Shown here in pieces: positions 1-6,274 of a stretch of 6,303 nt of DNA. The position numbers and the translations under genes were made by a program. Position 1 is the first letter of the stretch. Each line of letters begins with the position of its first letter. Source of the DNA: Sulfurimonas sp. (GTDB lineage Bacteria > Campylobacterota > Campylobacteria > Campylobacterales > Sulfurimonadaceae); contig NVUO01000014.1 of the NCBI GenBank assembly GCA_002733155.1, positions 71,595-77,897 on the forward strand. Direction: 5' to 3'. Below the pieces are notes generated by a model. The model worked only from the letters and a program-made list of their open reading frames with translations, was not told the origin of the DNA and searched no databases.

Positions 1-765
1 TGTGTAAATATTCATCTTTTTCCCTCTGGCAAATCCAATAAGGGTTATGCCGTGTTCATGTGCTGTTTTAACACCTAAATAGGTTGGGGCTGTTCTTGAG
101 ACCACAATAGGTATTTTATGCATCACGGCTTTTACCACCATCTCAGAACTGAGTCTTCCGCTTACAAACAAAACAGACTTTATGGTGTCAAGTTGGTCTA
201 TTTTGCACTTACCTACAACCTTGTCAATGGCATTATGTCTTCCTATATCTTCTGCTGTTACCGTGCTTTTATCTTCAAGATAAAGCATAGCCTTATGCAC
301 ACAGCCTGTTAACCTATAGAGTTCACTGTCTGCATAAAACTTTTTTACTTCTGTACTAATGGTTTCAGGACTAATCACAAAATTTGTCTGATTAAAAGGT
401 ACTTCAATACTGCCTGCGATATTGCCGGTTATTCCGCCGCCGCAGCCGCTTACCAGTGTTTTTTCTTTATACAGGTTTTGCAAAGAGTCTGTATCAACTG
501 CTGCTTTGATATCAACTCTTAAACCCTCTTCACTCACTTGTATATCTTCTATATCACTCATATCAGATATAACATTTTCACTCATTAAAAAGCCTATTGC
601 ATGGGCTTTTTGATCCATAGGAATACACATCATGGAGATAGCTTTCTCACCATTTAGATAGACACTGAGTCTAGCTTCTTCAATAGTCACATCTTCAACT
701 TCAAACACTTCTTTATCATTAACTCTGTCAATGATAATCTTTTTTAGATATTGTGAATTATTCAT
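1..765 (-). CDS. fdhD: FdhD, formate dehydrogenase sulfurtransferase/accessory protein (3' end cut by window edge)
   Basis: The frame is open from ATG at 765-763 to position 1 (255 codons, no stop). FdhD carries sulfur from a cysteine desulfurase to the Mo/W bis-pyranopterin cofactor before its insertion into formate dehydrogenase, in the cytoplasm. Visible family blocks are GFLMSEN (58-64), VSGCGGG (105-111), TGCVHKAMLY (153-162), EDIGRHNAIDKVVG (172-185), FVSGRLSSEMVVKA (200-213), SRTAPTYLGVKTA (223-235) and GFARGKKMNIYT (244-255). FdhD proteins normally end a few residues after MNIYT, so almost the whole protein is present. The start is supported by AGGAG four bases upstream of the ATG. 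Oddity: the usual two-cysteine CxxC loop is reduced to C108-G-G-G. The gene is last in the operon and is separated from fdhC by a terminator-like hairpin and an inverted repeat. The family call is very secure. Confidence 0.95.
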   Translation of the reverse strand, partial: MNNSQYLKKIIIDRVNDKEVFEVEDVTIEEARLSVYLNGEKAISMMCIPMDQKAHAIGFLMSENVISDMSDIEDIQVSEEGLRVDIKAAVDTDSLQNLYKEKTLVSGCGGGITGNIAGSIEVPFNQTNFVISPETISTEVKKFYADSELYRLTGCVHKAMLYLEDKSTVTAEDIGRHNAIDKVVGKCKIDQLDTIKSVLFVSGRLSSEMVVKAVMHKIPIVVSRTAPTYLGVKTAHEHGITLIGFARGKKMNIYT

Positions 766-774
766 AAATCTCCT

Positions 775-799
775 AAAATATGCTATTTTTGCATATTTT
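775..799. repeat. Perfect 9-bp inverted repeat just upstream of fdhD
   Basis: Arms AAAATATGC (775-783) and GCATATTTT (791-799) are perfect reverse complements around a 7-base A/T spacer. On the fdhD mRNA the structure ends at the A that begins its AGGAGA Shine-Dalgarno (775-770), about 10 bases before the ATG. It could be an operator for a dimeric regulator or an RNA hairpin beside the ribosome site. There is no U-tract after it on the minus strand, so it is not itself a terminator for fdhC. Function is inferred only from position and symmetry. Confidence 0.6.
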
Positions 800-804
800 G
801 ATAT

Positions 805-829
805 AAAAAAATTCCCCCCTAAGGAGGAA
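805..829 (-). terminator. Rho-independent terminator-like hairpin after fdhC
   Basis: On the minus strand TTCCTCC (829-823) pairs with GGGGGAA (818-812) around a TTAG loop, giving 7 bp with one G-U, and is followed at once by seven T residues (811-805). This is the classical intrinsic terminator layout. It starts four bases after the fdhC stop codon (836-834). An outer pairing of GATATAA (840-834) with TTATATC (806-800) could extend the structure and includes the fdhC stop. Because fdhD follows on the same strand only 40 bases later, termination may be partial, or fdhD may have its own promoter; I see no convincing promoter boxes in the gap. Confidence 0.75.
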
Positions 830-833
830 GATC

Positions 834-1730
834 TTATATCTCTTTTTTCTCTTTTAACTCTTTATAAAAAGAGCTGTGAAGAATTTCCACTTCTTCTTCT
901 TCTTTAAAGCCAGTTATCATGCTGTGAATAGCACCTTTTATAGCAAATACTGACATATAAATATGAACAAGAAACAGTGCTAAAATACCGATGCCTAGAG
1001 CATTGTGTGTAATAGCACTTGCTCTTAAAAGGTCTATTTGAGAGATGCCATAAGAGGCTATTATCTCAAGTTTAAAATCTTGAAAATACATAGCTGTTCC
1101 AGTACTTATCATAAGCACTCCGCCTAAGGTCGCTAACCAAAACCATGTTTTTTGCCCAGCATTAAATCGTCCTGCCGGAACCGGTTTTTTATCTTTATTT
1201 AAATAACCGCCTACAATCATTAACCATTTTATATCATCTATATGTATAAACATCCATCTAACCCACATAAAAAACATAGGTACAATACTAATGATAAACA
1301 GTAGTGTTGATATAGCATGAATTTCTGTACAGAGTCTTACAAAACTTCCGCCGCCAAAAAAAGAACCGAACATCATAACTAATCCAGTTGGAATTATTAA
1401 CATAAAGGAAATAGCGGAAATAGCATGTACAACTCTGTTAAACAGTGTAAATACATATATCTTCTTTCTATCATGAGAAAAAATCATGGGGCCTATTACA
1501 GCATAATGTATAAAAAATGCAGCTGGTACACCTACTAATACACCAAAAAACAAGGGCTTAAAATAAGTACTTTGCAATAATGTAAAATACTTGCCTAAGT
1601 GTAAAGAACCTTCCTTGTCATATCCTGCAATATTTGCAATCAAGTCTTTTCCCCAAATAGCACTATCACTAGCACCAAAGGCCAGTGAAGTAAGTGCTAT
1701 AAGAGCAATAAAAATATATTTACTTTTCAT
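834..1730 (-). CDS. fdhC: FdhC, formate dehydrogenase gamma subunit (cytochrome b556 type)
   Basis: This 298-residue integral membrane di-heme cytochrome b takes electrons from FdhB and reduces the quinone pool. Residues 1-20 look like a Sec signal peptide (lysine pair, long hydrophobic run, LAFGA). Five further hydrophobic segments lie near 58-80, 100-122, 137-158, 195-216 and 240-262. Candidate heme ligands are H102, H138, H242 and H256; the 14-residue spacing of the last pair matches E. coli FdnI H155/H169. The loop KKPVPAGRFNAGQK (181-194) is a signature of this family. Positively charged loops at 81-99 and 159-194 indicate those sides are cytoplasmic. It is longer than E. coli FdnI (217 residues) because of the N-terminal signal-like segment, an extra helix and a glutamate/lysine-rich C-tail. 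It starts eight bases after fdhB, with an AGGTG ribosome site overlapping the fdhB stop. It ends at TAA 836-834. Confidence 0.95.
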   Translation of the reverse strand: MKSKYIFIALIALTSLAFGASDSAIWGKDLIANIAGYDKEGSLHLGKYFTLLQSTYFKPLFFGVLVGVPAAFFIHYAVIGPMIFSHDRKKIYVFTLFNRVVHAISAISFMLIIPTGLVMMFGSFFGGGSFVRLCTEIHAISTLLFIISIVPMFFMWVRWMFIHIDDIKWLMIVGGYLNKDKKPVPAGRFNAGQKTWFWLATLGGVLMISTGTAMYFQDFKLEIIASYGISQIDLLRASAITHNALGIGILALFLVHIYMSVFAIKGAIHSMITGFKEEEEVEILHSSFYKELKEKKEI

Positions 1731-1738
1731 ATCTACAC

Positions 1739-2347
1739 CTATTTTTTAGATCCATACGCGACATTCCATCCATATGGTTGTGTTTTAACACCATGACCTG
1801 CTGATAAGACTCTTTCTCTATATATATTAGAGACTTCATTAGAATCACCTACAAGCAGAGCCTTAGTAGAACACATAGCAGCACATACAGGAACCTTGCC
1901 TTCTGATATTCTATTTTGACCATAAAGCTCTCTCTCTGTATGAGAGTTAGTCTCTTCTGGACCGCCGGCACACATAGTACATTTATCCATGACACCTTTA
2001 GTACCAAAAGCACCGTCTTGTGGGAACTGCGGAGCTCCAAATGGGCAGGCATATAAACAATAAGCACAGCCTATACATATATCTTTATCATGTAAAACAA
2101 TGCCGTCTTCTCTGATATAAAAACAATCAACAGGACAGACTTCTTCACAAGGTGCATCAGTGCAATGCATACAGGCAATGGATAAAGAGTACTCTAGTCC
2201 TTCAATTCCCTCATTAAGGGTAACAACCTTTCTTCTGTTTACACCGGAGGGTAACTCATGCGCTTCCGCACAAGCTACTGAACAGCCGTCGCAACCAATA
2301 CATCTATTTTCATCACAATAAAATTTTAATCTAGAACTTTCACTCAT
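1739..2347 (-). CDS. fdhB: FdhB, formate dehydrogenase beta subunit, four [4Fe-4S] ferredoxin protein
   Basis: This 202-residue electron-transfer subunit links FdhA to the cytochrome FdhC in the periplasm. It has four cysteine groups: C16-C19-C22-C26, C59-C62-C67-C71, C91-C94-C97-C101 and C123-C126-C155-C159. That makes sixteen ligands for four [4Fe-4S] clusters, in the layout of the FdnH/HybA/NrfC-type ferredoxin subunits. C11 and C75 are extra. The second group has the usual CMHCTDAPCEEVCP form and the third CIGCAYCLYACPFGAP. There is no signal peptide, so it is expected to travel across the membrane bound to FdhA through the Tat system. Unlike E. coli FdnH it has no C-terminal membrane helix; the chain ends shortly after the fourth cluster, in YGSKK. 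Its AGGAGG ribosome site is six bases before the ATG and overlaps the fdhA TAG stop, suggesting translational coupling. Confidence 0.96.
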   Translation of the reverse strand: MSESSRLKFYCDENRCIGCDGCSVACAEAHELPSGVNRRKVVTLNEGIEGLEYSLSIACMHCTDAPCEEVCPVDCFYIREDGIVLHDKDICIGCAYCLYACPFGAPQFPQDGAFGTKGVMDKCTMCAGGPEETNSHTERELYGQNRISEGKVPVCAAMCSTKALLVGDSNEVSNIYRERVLSAGHGVKTQPYGWNVAYGSKK

Positions 2348-2360
2348 TTAACACCTCCTA
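2348..2360 (-). promoter_or_regulatory. fdhB ribosome binding site overlapping the fdhA stop codon
   Basis: The minus strand reads TAGGAGGTGTTAA before the fdhB ATG. TAG is the fdhA stop and its last two bases are the first two of a near-perfect AGGAGG Shine-Dalgarno, six bases from the ATG. A ribosome finishing fdhA therefore sits on the fdhB initiation site, which favours equal synthesis of the two subunits. The fdhB/fdhC junction repeats the arrangement more weakly (TAGGTG at 1741-1736). Confidence 0.8.
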
Positions 2361-5189
2361 CGCAAATTCTATTCGGCATAATCCACCCTTTGTCTCAGGA
2401 ATTTGTGTAACAATGTCATAACCGTAGTTAGTAACAGTATTCGCACTCTCCCCTACCGCATAAGGTTTTGTACCGTTTGGATATTTATGAGACAAATCCT
2501 CACCTTGGAAATGGCCTGCAAAGTGGAATGGTATCCACACTCTATCCTCGCTAACCGCGTAGGAGTACTTTGCTTTAACTTTAATCTTCGTGCCCTCTGG
2601 TGAGTGAATCCACATCATAGAGCCATCTCTAATACCGTGTATGCCCGCTAGGTTCGGATTAATATTACAAAACATTTCAGGACTTAGGGCAGCCAAGTAT
2701 TTACTTGCTCTGTTTTCCATTCCTGCACCATTCAAATTAACCAGTCTTCCTGTTATCAGATTAATAGGGAACTCTTTTGACCAATCTTTTTCAGTCTGTT
2801 TAGAAATATATTGAGTATCTACTCTATAATGATTTCCTTTATCAGCATAAGAAGGATATTCTTTAACTAAATCTGGTCTTGCAGAGTGTAAAGACTCTCT
2901 GTGAAGTGGAATCGGATCAGGAAAAGTCCATACCTTTGCTCTGGCTTTTGCATTTCCATAAGGAGCCATTCCTCTTTGCATACATTTTTCTGCAATGATA
3001 TTTGAGGTATCAACTTTCCAGTTTTTACCGATTCTTCTCTTCTCATCAGCAGTCAGTTTAATGCCAAGGACTTCTTCAATATTATCTTTAGTGATTTCCG
3101 GATAACCATCTATATTTGCTGAACCTTTTGGAGCGGATCCTTTGCCTGCAAGTAAATCTACCCCATCATGTTCTAAACCAAATCTATTTCTAAATCCCAT
3201 ACCGCCTTCAGCAACACTTCTGTTGATGTTGTATAATATCGGGCTTCCAGAGTGTTTTTCAGTCCAGCAAGGCCATGGCAGACCATAATATTCGCCCTTC
3301 ATCTCACCATATCCGCGTCCGGAGATTTCATCAAACATATGCCAGTTTTCACTGTGCTTTTTAAGTCTTTTCGCAGTCCATCCGGTCAAACCAATCGTTT
3401 TAATGATTCGTGCAATTTCATCTGTAGCATCTTCCGGCCATTGAAAATCTTTTTTATTCTCTTTAATTTTCATACCTGCAGTCAGCTGCTCATAAAACCC
3501 CAGTCTTTTTGCTAACTCAAACATAATATCTTGGTCTGCTTTAGACTCATACATAGGTTCAATGACTTTATTTCTCCATTGTGCAGCTCTATTTGTTGCG
3601 GTTACAGAACCAGATGTTTCAAATTGAGTAGCAGCAGGAAGAATAAATACATCATCTTGCTTGTCTGTAAGAATGGCAGCCTCATTTACAAAAGGATCGC
3701 ACAGAACTAGCATGTCTAAGTTATCTAAACCTTCTTTAACCTTAGCCTGCTGCGCAATTGAGGTAATACCATTCCCCATAACAATTAAGTTTTTCAGATT
3801 GGTTCCGCCGTTATGAATTTTATCATTTCCATTTTTACCGTCTAATACACCTGCCCACCATCTAGAGAGGGTAAAACCTTTTTTGTTCATCCACTCTTTT
3901 GTATGAAATCTGCCTTTTAGCCAGTCATAATCAACACCCCAAGACGAAGCAAAATATTTCCATGAACCGTCGCTAAGTCCATAATATCCAGGAAGGGTAT
4001 GTGATAAACAGCACATATCAGTAGCACCTTGAACATTATCATGACCCCTGAGAATATTGGTTCCTCCTCCCTCTTCACCCATGTTTCCAAGAGCAAGCTG
4101 TAAGATTGGAGCCAATCTTGTATTTGAACTTCCTATTGAATGTTGAGTTAAACCCATAGCCCAAATCAAGGTACCTGGAGTTGATTGAGCATATAATCTT
4201 GTAATTTGAATCAGCTTATCAGCAGGAACTCCTGTCACATCCTCAACTTTTTTAGGATTCCACTTTTTAGCTTCTTCCATTACTTCATCCATAGCATAAA
4301 CTCTATCTTTAATAAAGTTTTTATCATGCCAGCCATTTTTAAAAATAAGATGCAGCATTCCATACATAAATGGAATATCAGTACCAGGTCTTAATCGGCA
4401 ATAATAATCTGCTTTAGCGGCAGTTTTTGTAAATACAGGATCTACTACAATAATTTTTGCATTGTTTCTTTCTTTGGCCTTTAGGAAATGTTGAAATCCA
4501 ACCGGATGATTTACCGCAGGATTTGCTCCAAAAATAATAATTGCTTTCGCATTTTGAATATCTCCAAGTGAATTTGTCATAGCGCCATAACCCCATGTAT
4601 TCGCCACACCGGCGACTGTTGCACTATGTCAAATTCTAGCTTGGTGATCTATATTATTTGTTCCGTACATTGCAGCAAATTTTCTAAAATAATATGCCTG
4701 CTCTGTACTCATTTTTGCTGATCCTAAGAACATTGCTGAATCCGCACCAAATTTTTCGTGAGCAGATTTCAGCTTGGCTGAAATTCTATCTAAGGCTTCA
4801 TCCCAAGATAGTCTCTTCCATTTTCCGCCCTCTTTAACCATAGGGTGTTTTAGTCTAACCTCTGAGCGCACCATATCAATCATATCAGCACCCTTACAGC
4901 AGTGGCCGCCTAATGAAATAGGATGATCTTGCGCAACCTCTTGTCTAACCCAAACACCGTTTTGTACTTCAGCAATAATACCGCATCCAACAGAACATGC
5001 AGTACAGATAGTTTTAATATTTTCTGAACCAGGAAAAGGATTTTTAATCTCCTGCTCCGTTGCAGATCTTGTTATACCATCATTAGCCAAAGCACTTGTA
5101 GCAATAGCAGCTGTAGCAATAGCAGCCATTTTTAAAAATGATCTTCTACCGATATTAGCTTTTAGTGCATCGTACGTACTTTTTAACAT
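2358..5189 (-). CDS. fdhA: FdhA, selenocysteine-containing formate dehydrogenase catalytic subunit (UGA read as Sec at residue 187)
   Basis: FdhA oxidises formate to CO2 at a Mo/W bis-pyranopterin site in the periplasm. The reading frame is interrupted only by TGA at 4631-4629; read through, it gives 943 residues, usual for this family (E. coli FdnG is about 1015). The UGA sits exactly at the active-site position: ARI-Sec-HSATVAGVANTWGYG, parallel to E. coli FdnG ARV-Sec-H. A twin-arginine signal (GRRSFLK, 14-20, followed by an alanine-rich run) marks Tat export. C62, C65, C69 and C97 (CTACSVGC...GHCCKG) bind one [4Fe-4S] cluster, with C98 an extra neighbouring cysteine. Family blocks include FGANPAVNHPVG near 220 and RGHDNVQGATDM near 381-392. 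The last ~140 residues, from ITGRLVNLNGAGMENR, form the molybdopterin dinucleotide-binding domain. The start has GGGAG six bases upstream and lies 20 bases after the small Tat gene. A GTG at 4607 opens the downstream frame but has no role as a start here. Confidence 0.97.
4578..4628 (-). promoter_or_regulatory. Bacterial SECIS element of fdhA
   Basis: In the mRNA directly after the UGA, CAUAGUGC (4628-4621) pairs with GCGCUAUG (4585-4578), 8 bp with one G-U. Inside it UCGCC (4615-4611) pairs perfectly with GGCGA (4605-4601), presenting the loop GGUGU. The loop occupies nucleotides 19-23 after the UGA, the same position as the GGUCU loop of E. coli fdhF as I remember it, and it keeps the GGU that SelB recognises. 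The hairpin lies wholly in coding sequence, as usual for bacteria. Pairing is read directly; SelB binding is inferred. Confidence 0.88.
4629..4631 (-). other. Selenocysteine codon (UGA) of fdhA
   Basis: This TGA falls in frame between isoleucine 186 and histidine 188, at the metal-ligand position that is Sec or Cys in all formate dehydrogenases of this family. It is followed by C (UGAC), a context often seen at Sec sites, and by a SECIS hairpin. It should be annotated as a recoded codon and not as a stop, frameshift or pseudogene mark. Confidence 0.95.
5097..5126 (-). repeat. Perfect 15-bp tandem duplication in the fdhA signal peptide
   Basis: The 15-mer TGTAGCAATAGCAGC (plus strand) occurs twice in a row, 5097-5111 and 5112-5126, without mismatch. 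On the coding strand it gives AAIAT-AAIAT, residues 22-31, the hydrophobic core of the Tat signal peptide. The unit is in frame, so gain or loss of one copy would lengthen or shorten the core by five residues without breaking fdhA. Confidence 0.85.
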
Positions 5190-5209
5190 ACTTCACTCCC
5201 TAATAATTT

Positions 5210-5419
5210 TTATAAAGCTTTTTTGTAAAATTCTTCCCAAGCTTTAGTTTTTTTATAAAGAATCTCTTTTTTTCTAGAGTTCCCTACAACAACACCGTTT
5301 GAATCAGCTTCGTAAGAAGCTTCATTTTGATTAGCAGATAACACAGTGGCACCTACAGCAGCAGTAGCGCCAAAAACCATTGCACTTTTTCTAAGAAAAA
5401 TTCTTCTGCTTTCTTGCAT
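5210..5419 (-). CDS. Small twin-arginine protein, 'formate dehydrogenase region TAT target' family
   Basis: This is a 69-residue protein. Residues 1-30 are a Tat signal (SRRIFLRK at 4-11, then the hydrophobic run AMVFGATAAVGATVLSA). The mature part is only about 40 residues and ends in YKKTKAWEEFY (55-65). This resembles the C-terminal Y-[HRK]-x-[TS]-...-[YF]-[YF] motif I recall for a small protein family (TIGR02811) found beside formate dehydrogenase genes, though the usual H-[IV] is A-W here. Start choice: ATG at 5419 has AGGAG six bases upstream. An in-frame ATG at 5449 would add ten residues but lacks a ribosome site and lies inside the hairpin region. It sits between the chaperone gene and fdhA, so a role in Tat-dependent assembly or maturation of FdhAB is likely, but its function is not known to me. 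There are no cysteines or cofactor motifs. Confidence 0.88.
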   Translation of the reverse strand: MQESRRIFLRKSAMVFGATAAVGATVLSANQNEASYEADSNGVVVGNSRKKEILYKKTKAWEEFYKKAL

Positions 5420-5442
5420 AGTTGTCTCCTTTTTTGTGATCA

Positions 5443-5507
5443 GCCCCATAATATGAGACTTAAATAAAACAAAAACTTTGTCTTATTTAAGCCTCATAGA
5501 TAAGGGC
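5443..5507 (-). promoter_or_regulatory. Long RNA hairpin between the chaperone gene and the small Tat gene
   Basis: On the minus-strand transcript ATGAGGCTTAAATAAGAC (5497-5480) pairs over all 18 positions with GTTTTATTTAAGTCTCAT (5470-5453), enclosing a nine-base loop AAAGTTTTT. One more U-A pair (5498/5452), a 4x4 internal loop and an outer GCCC/GGGC helix (5507-5504 with 5446-5443) extend it. The outer helix reaches the last base of the chaperone stop codon. Two of the 18 pairs are G-U in the minus transcript; on the opposite strand they would be A-C mismatches, so the structure favours RNA of the operon's own strand. No U-tract follows, so it is not a standard intrinsic terminator. A processing or mRNA-stability element is the likeliest role. 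Confidence 0.8.
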
Positions 5508-6274
5508 TAAATATCGTCTTCTACTTCATATGCAATATGTATAGAACAAGATTCTGTCTTAGCTCCTGTTGCTCTTAAAGCTCTATTTCTTGCTCTTCTT
5601 TCTTTCTCATCATCAGAAATATCATCTTCTATTATCTCAACTTCTTGTATTTTGACTCTTGGAGCCGGCATGGATACTTCTAAATAAAGTCTTTCAAACT
5701 CTATAAATGATTTTAATATGACAATGGCATTTTTAAAGATATCTGCTTTATCATGTTCATAAAGTTCTTTTGAAAATTCATCTATAAACTCATTTAATAT
5801 CTGCTCAAAAATACAATGTACTGTATTTTCATATTGCTTTTCACCTTCAGATATCAGACTACAAAGCTCGCTTAATACGGAAAATATAAAACCTATATGA
5901 TCCTCATAATCACTATAGATCTTTTCATCTCTTCTAATCTTTGTTTTGGCTAAAAAGTTTTGCATCTGGACTCTTTTTTTACCGCTTTGTATATTTTCAT
6001 CATAAAAAGAAGCAGTCGTTGGCACAGTAGAACTCTCAGGCGAATGGAAAATTTCATCAAATTCAAGCATGAAGTTTATATTTGATGTTGGATCTATACT
6101 TTTGAGTATATTTTCAAAAGCTGTTTTCATTGAATTATCTAGTGGATTATCTTTTAAAATGTTTAAAAGATTTACTAATTCAAAATATCTGCTATTATCA
6201 GATGTATAAATGAAAAATCTTGAAAACATTGCATAATACAGTGCTCTTGATTTGTTTATCTTTGGTTCTCTCAT
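5507..6274 (-). CDS. TorD-family cytoplasmic chaperone for formate dehydrogenase
   Basis: This 255-residue, mostly helical protein has no signal peptide. The central part carries the TorD/DmsD-type pattern: LEFDEIFHSPESSTVPTTAS (70-89), comparable to the family's E-Y-xx-L-F-xx-P block, then DYEDHIGFIFSVLSEL (122-137), comparable to the E-x-DH-x-GFE-xxFL block. Such proteins bind the Tat signal and immature core of a molybdoenzyme and delay export until the cofactor is in place. Position at the head of an fdh operon makes FdhA the obvious client. Residues about 205-255 form a charged tail (IEDDISDDEKERRARNR) outside the usual domain. The start at 6274 has AAGGA eight bases upstream. The ATG overlaps a possible upstream stop as TAATG, so another gene may precede it; equally, TATAAC at 6300-6295 could be a -10 box. 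The 29 bases left cannot decide. Its stop TAG is 5509-5507. Confidence 0.88.
   Translation of the reverse strand: MREPKINKSRALYYAMFSRFFIYTSDNSRYFELVNLLNILKDNPLDNSMKTAFENILKSIDPTSNINFMLEFDEIFHSPESSTVPTTASFYDENIQSGKKRVQMQNFLAKTKIRRDEKIYSDYEDHIGFIFSVLSELCSLISEGEKQYENTVHCIFEQILNEFIDEFSKELYEHDKADIFKNAIVILKSFIEFERLYLEVSMPAPRVKIQEVEIIEDDISDDEKERRARNRALRATGAKTESCSIHIAYEVEDDI

Noticed and set aside
118..613. Plus-strand frames of 64 and 63 residues
   Set aside because: They lie opposite the fdhD coding sequence, show no recognisable domain and have no convincing ribosome sites.
814..819. Run of six C as a phase-variable homopolymer tract, common in Campylobacter
   Set aside because: It is short, non-coding and explained as one arm of the terminator hairpin.
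1849..2067. Minus-strand 72-residue frame inside fdhB
   Set aside because: It is an out-of-frame shadow of the cysteine-rich fdhB sequence.
3252..3515. Plus-strand frame of 87 residues, and shorter ones at 2403-2603 and 4206-4394
   Set aside because: They are antisense to well-conserved fdhA sequence and show no family features.
2358..4607. Separate gene beginning at GTG 4607 (749 residues), making fdhA look like a broken or two-part gene
   Set aside because: It is the in-frame continuation of fdhA after a UGA at the Sec position, and a SECIS hairpin is present. The GTG codon lies inside the SECIS loop and has no independent ribosome site.
5435..5442. TGTGATCA-like sequence as a half Fnr/Crp site upstream of the small Tat gene
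   Set aside because: Only a six-base palindrome (TGATCA) is present, without the second half-site or spacing of a TTGAT-N4-ATCAA box, and no promoter elements surround it.
5420..5449. Longer N-terminus for the small Tat protein starting at ATG 5449
   Set aside because: No Shine-Dalgarno precedes it and it overlaps the hairpin. ATG 5419 has AGGAG at the right distance and places the RR motif at residues 5-6, as usual.
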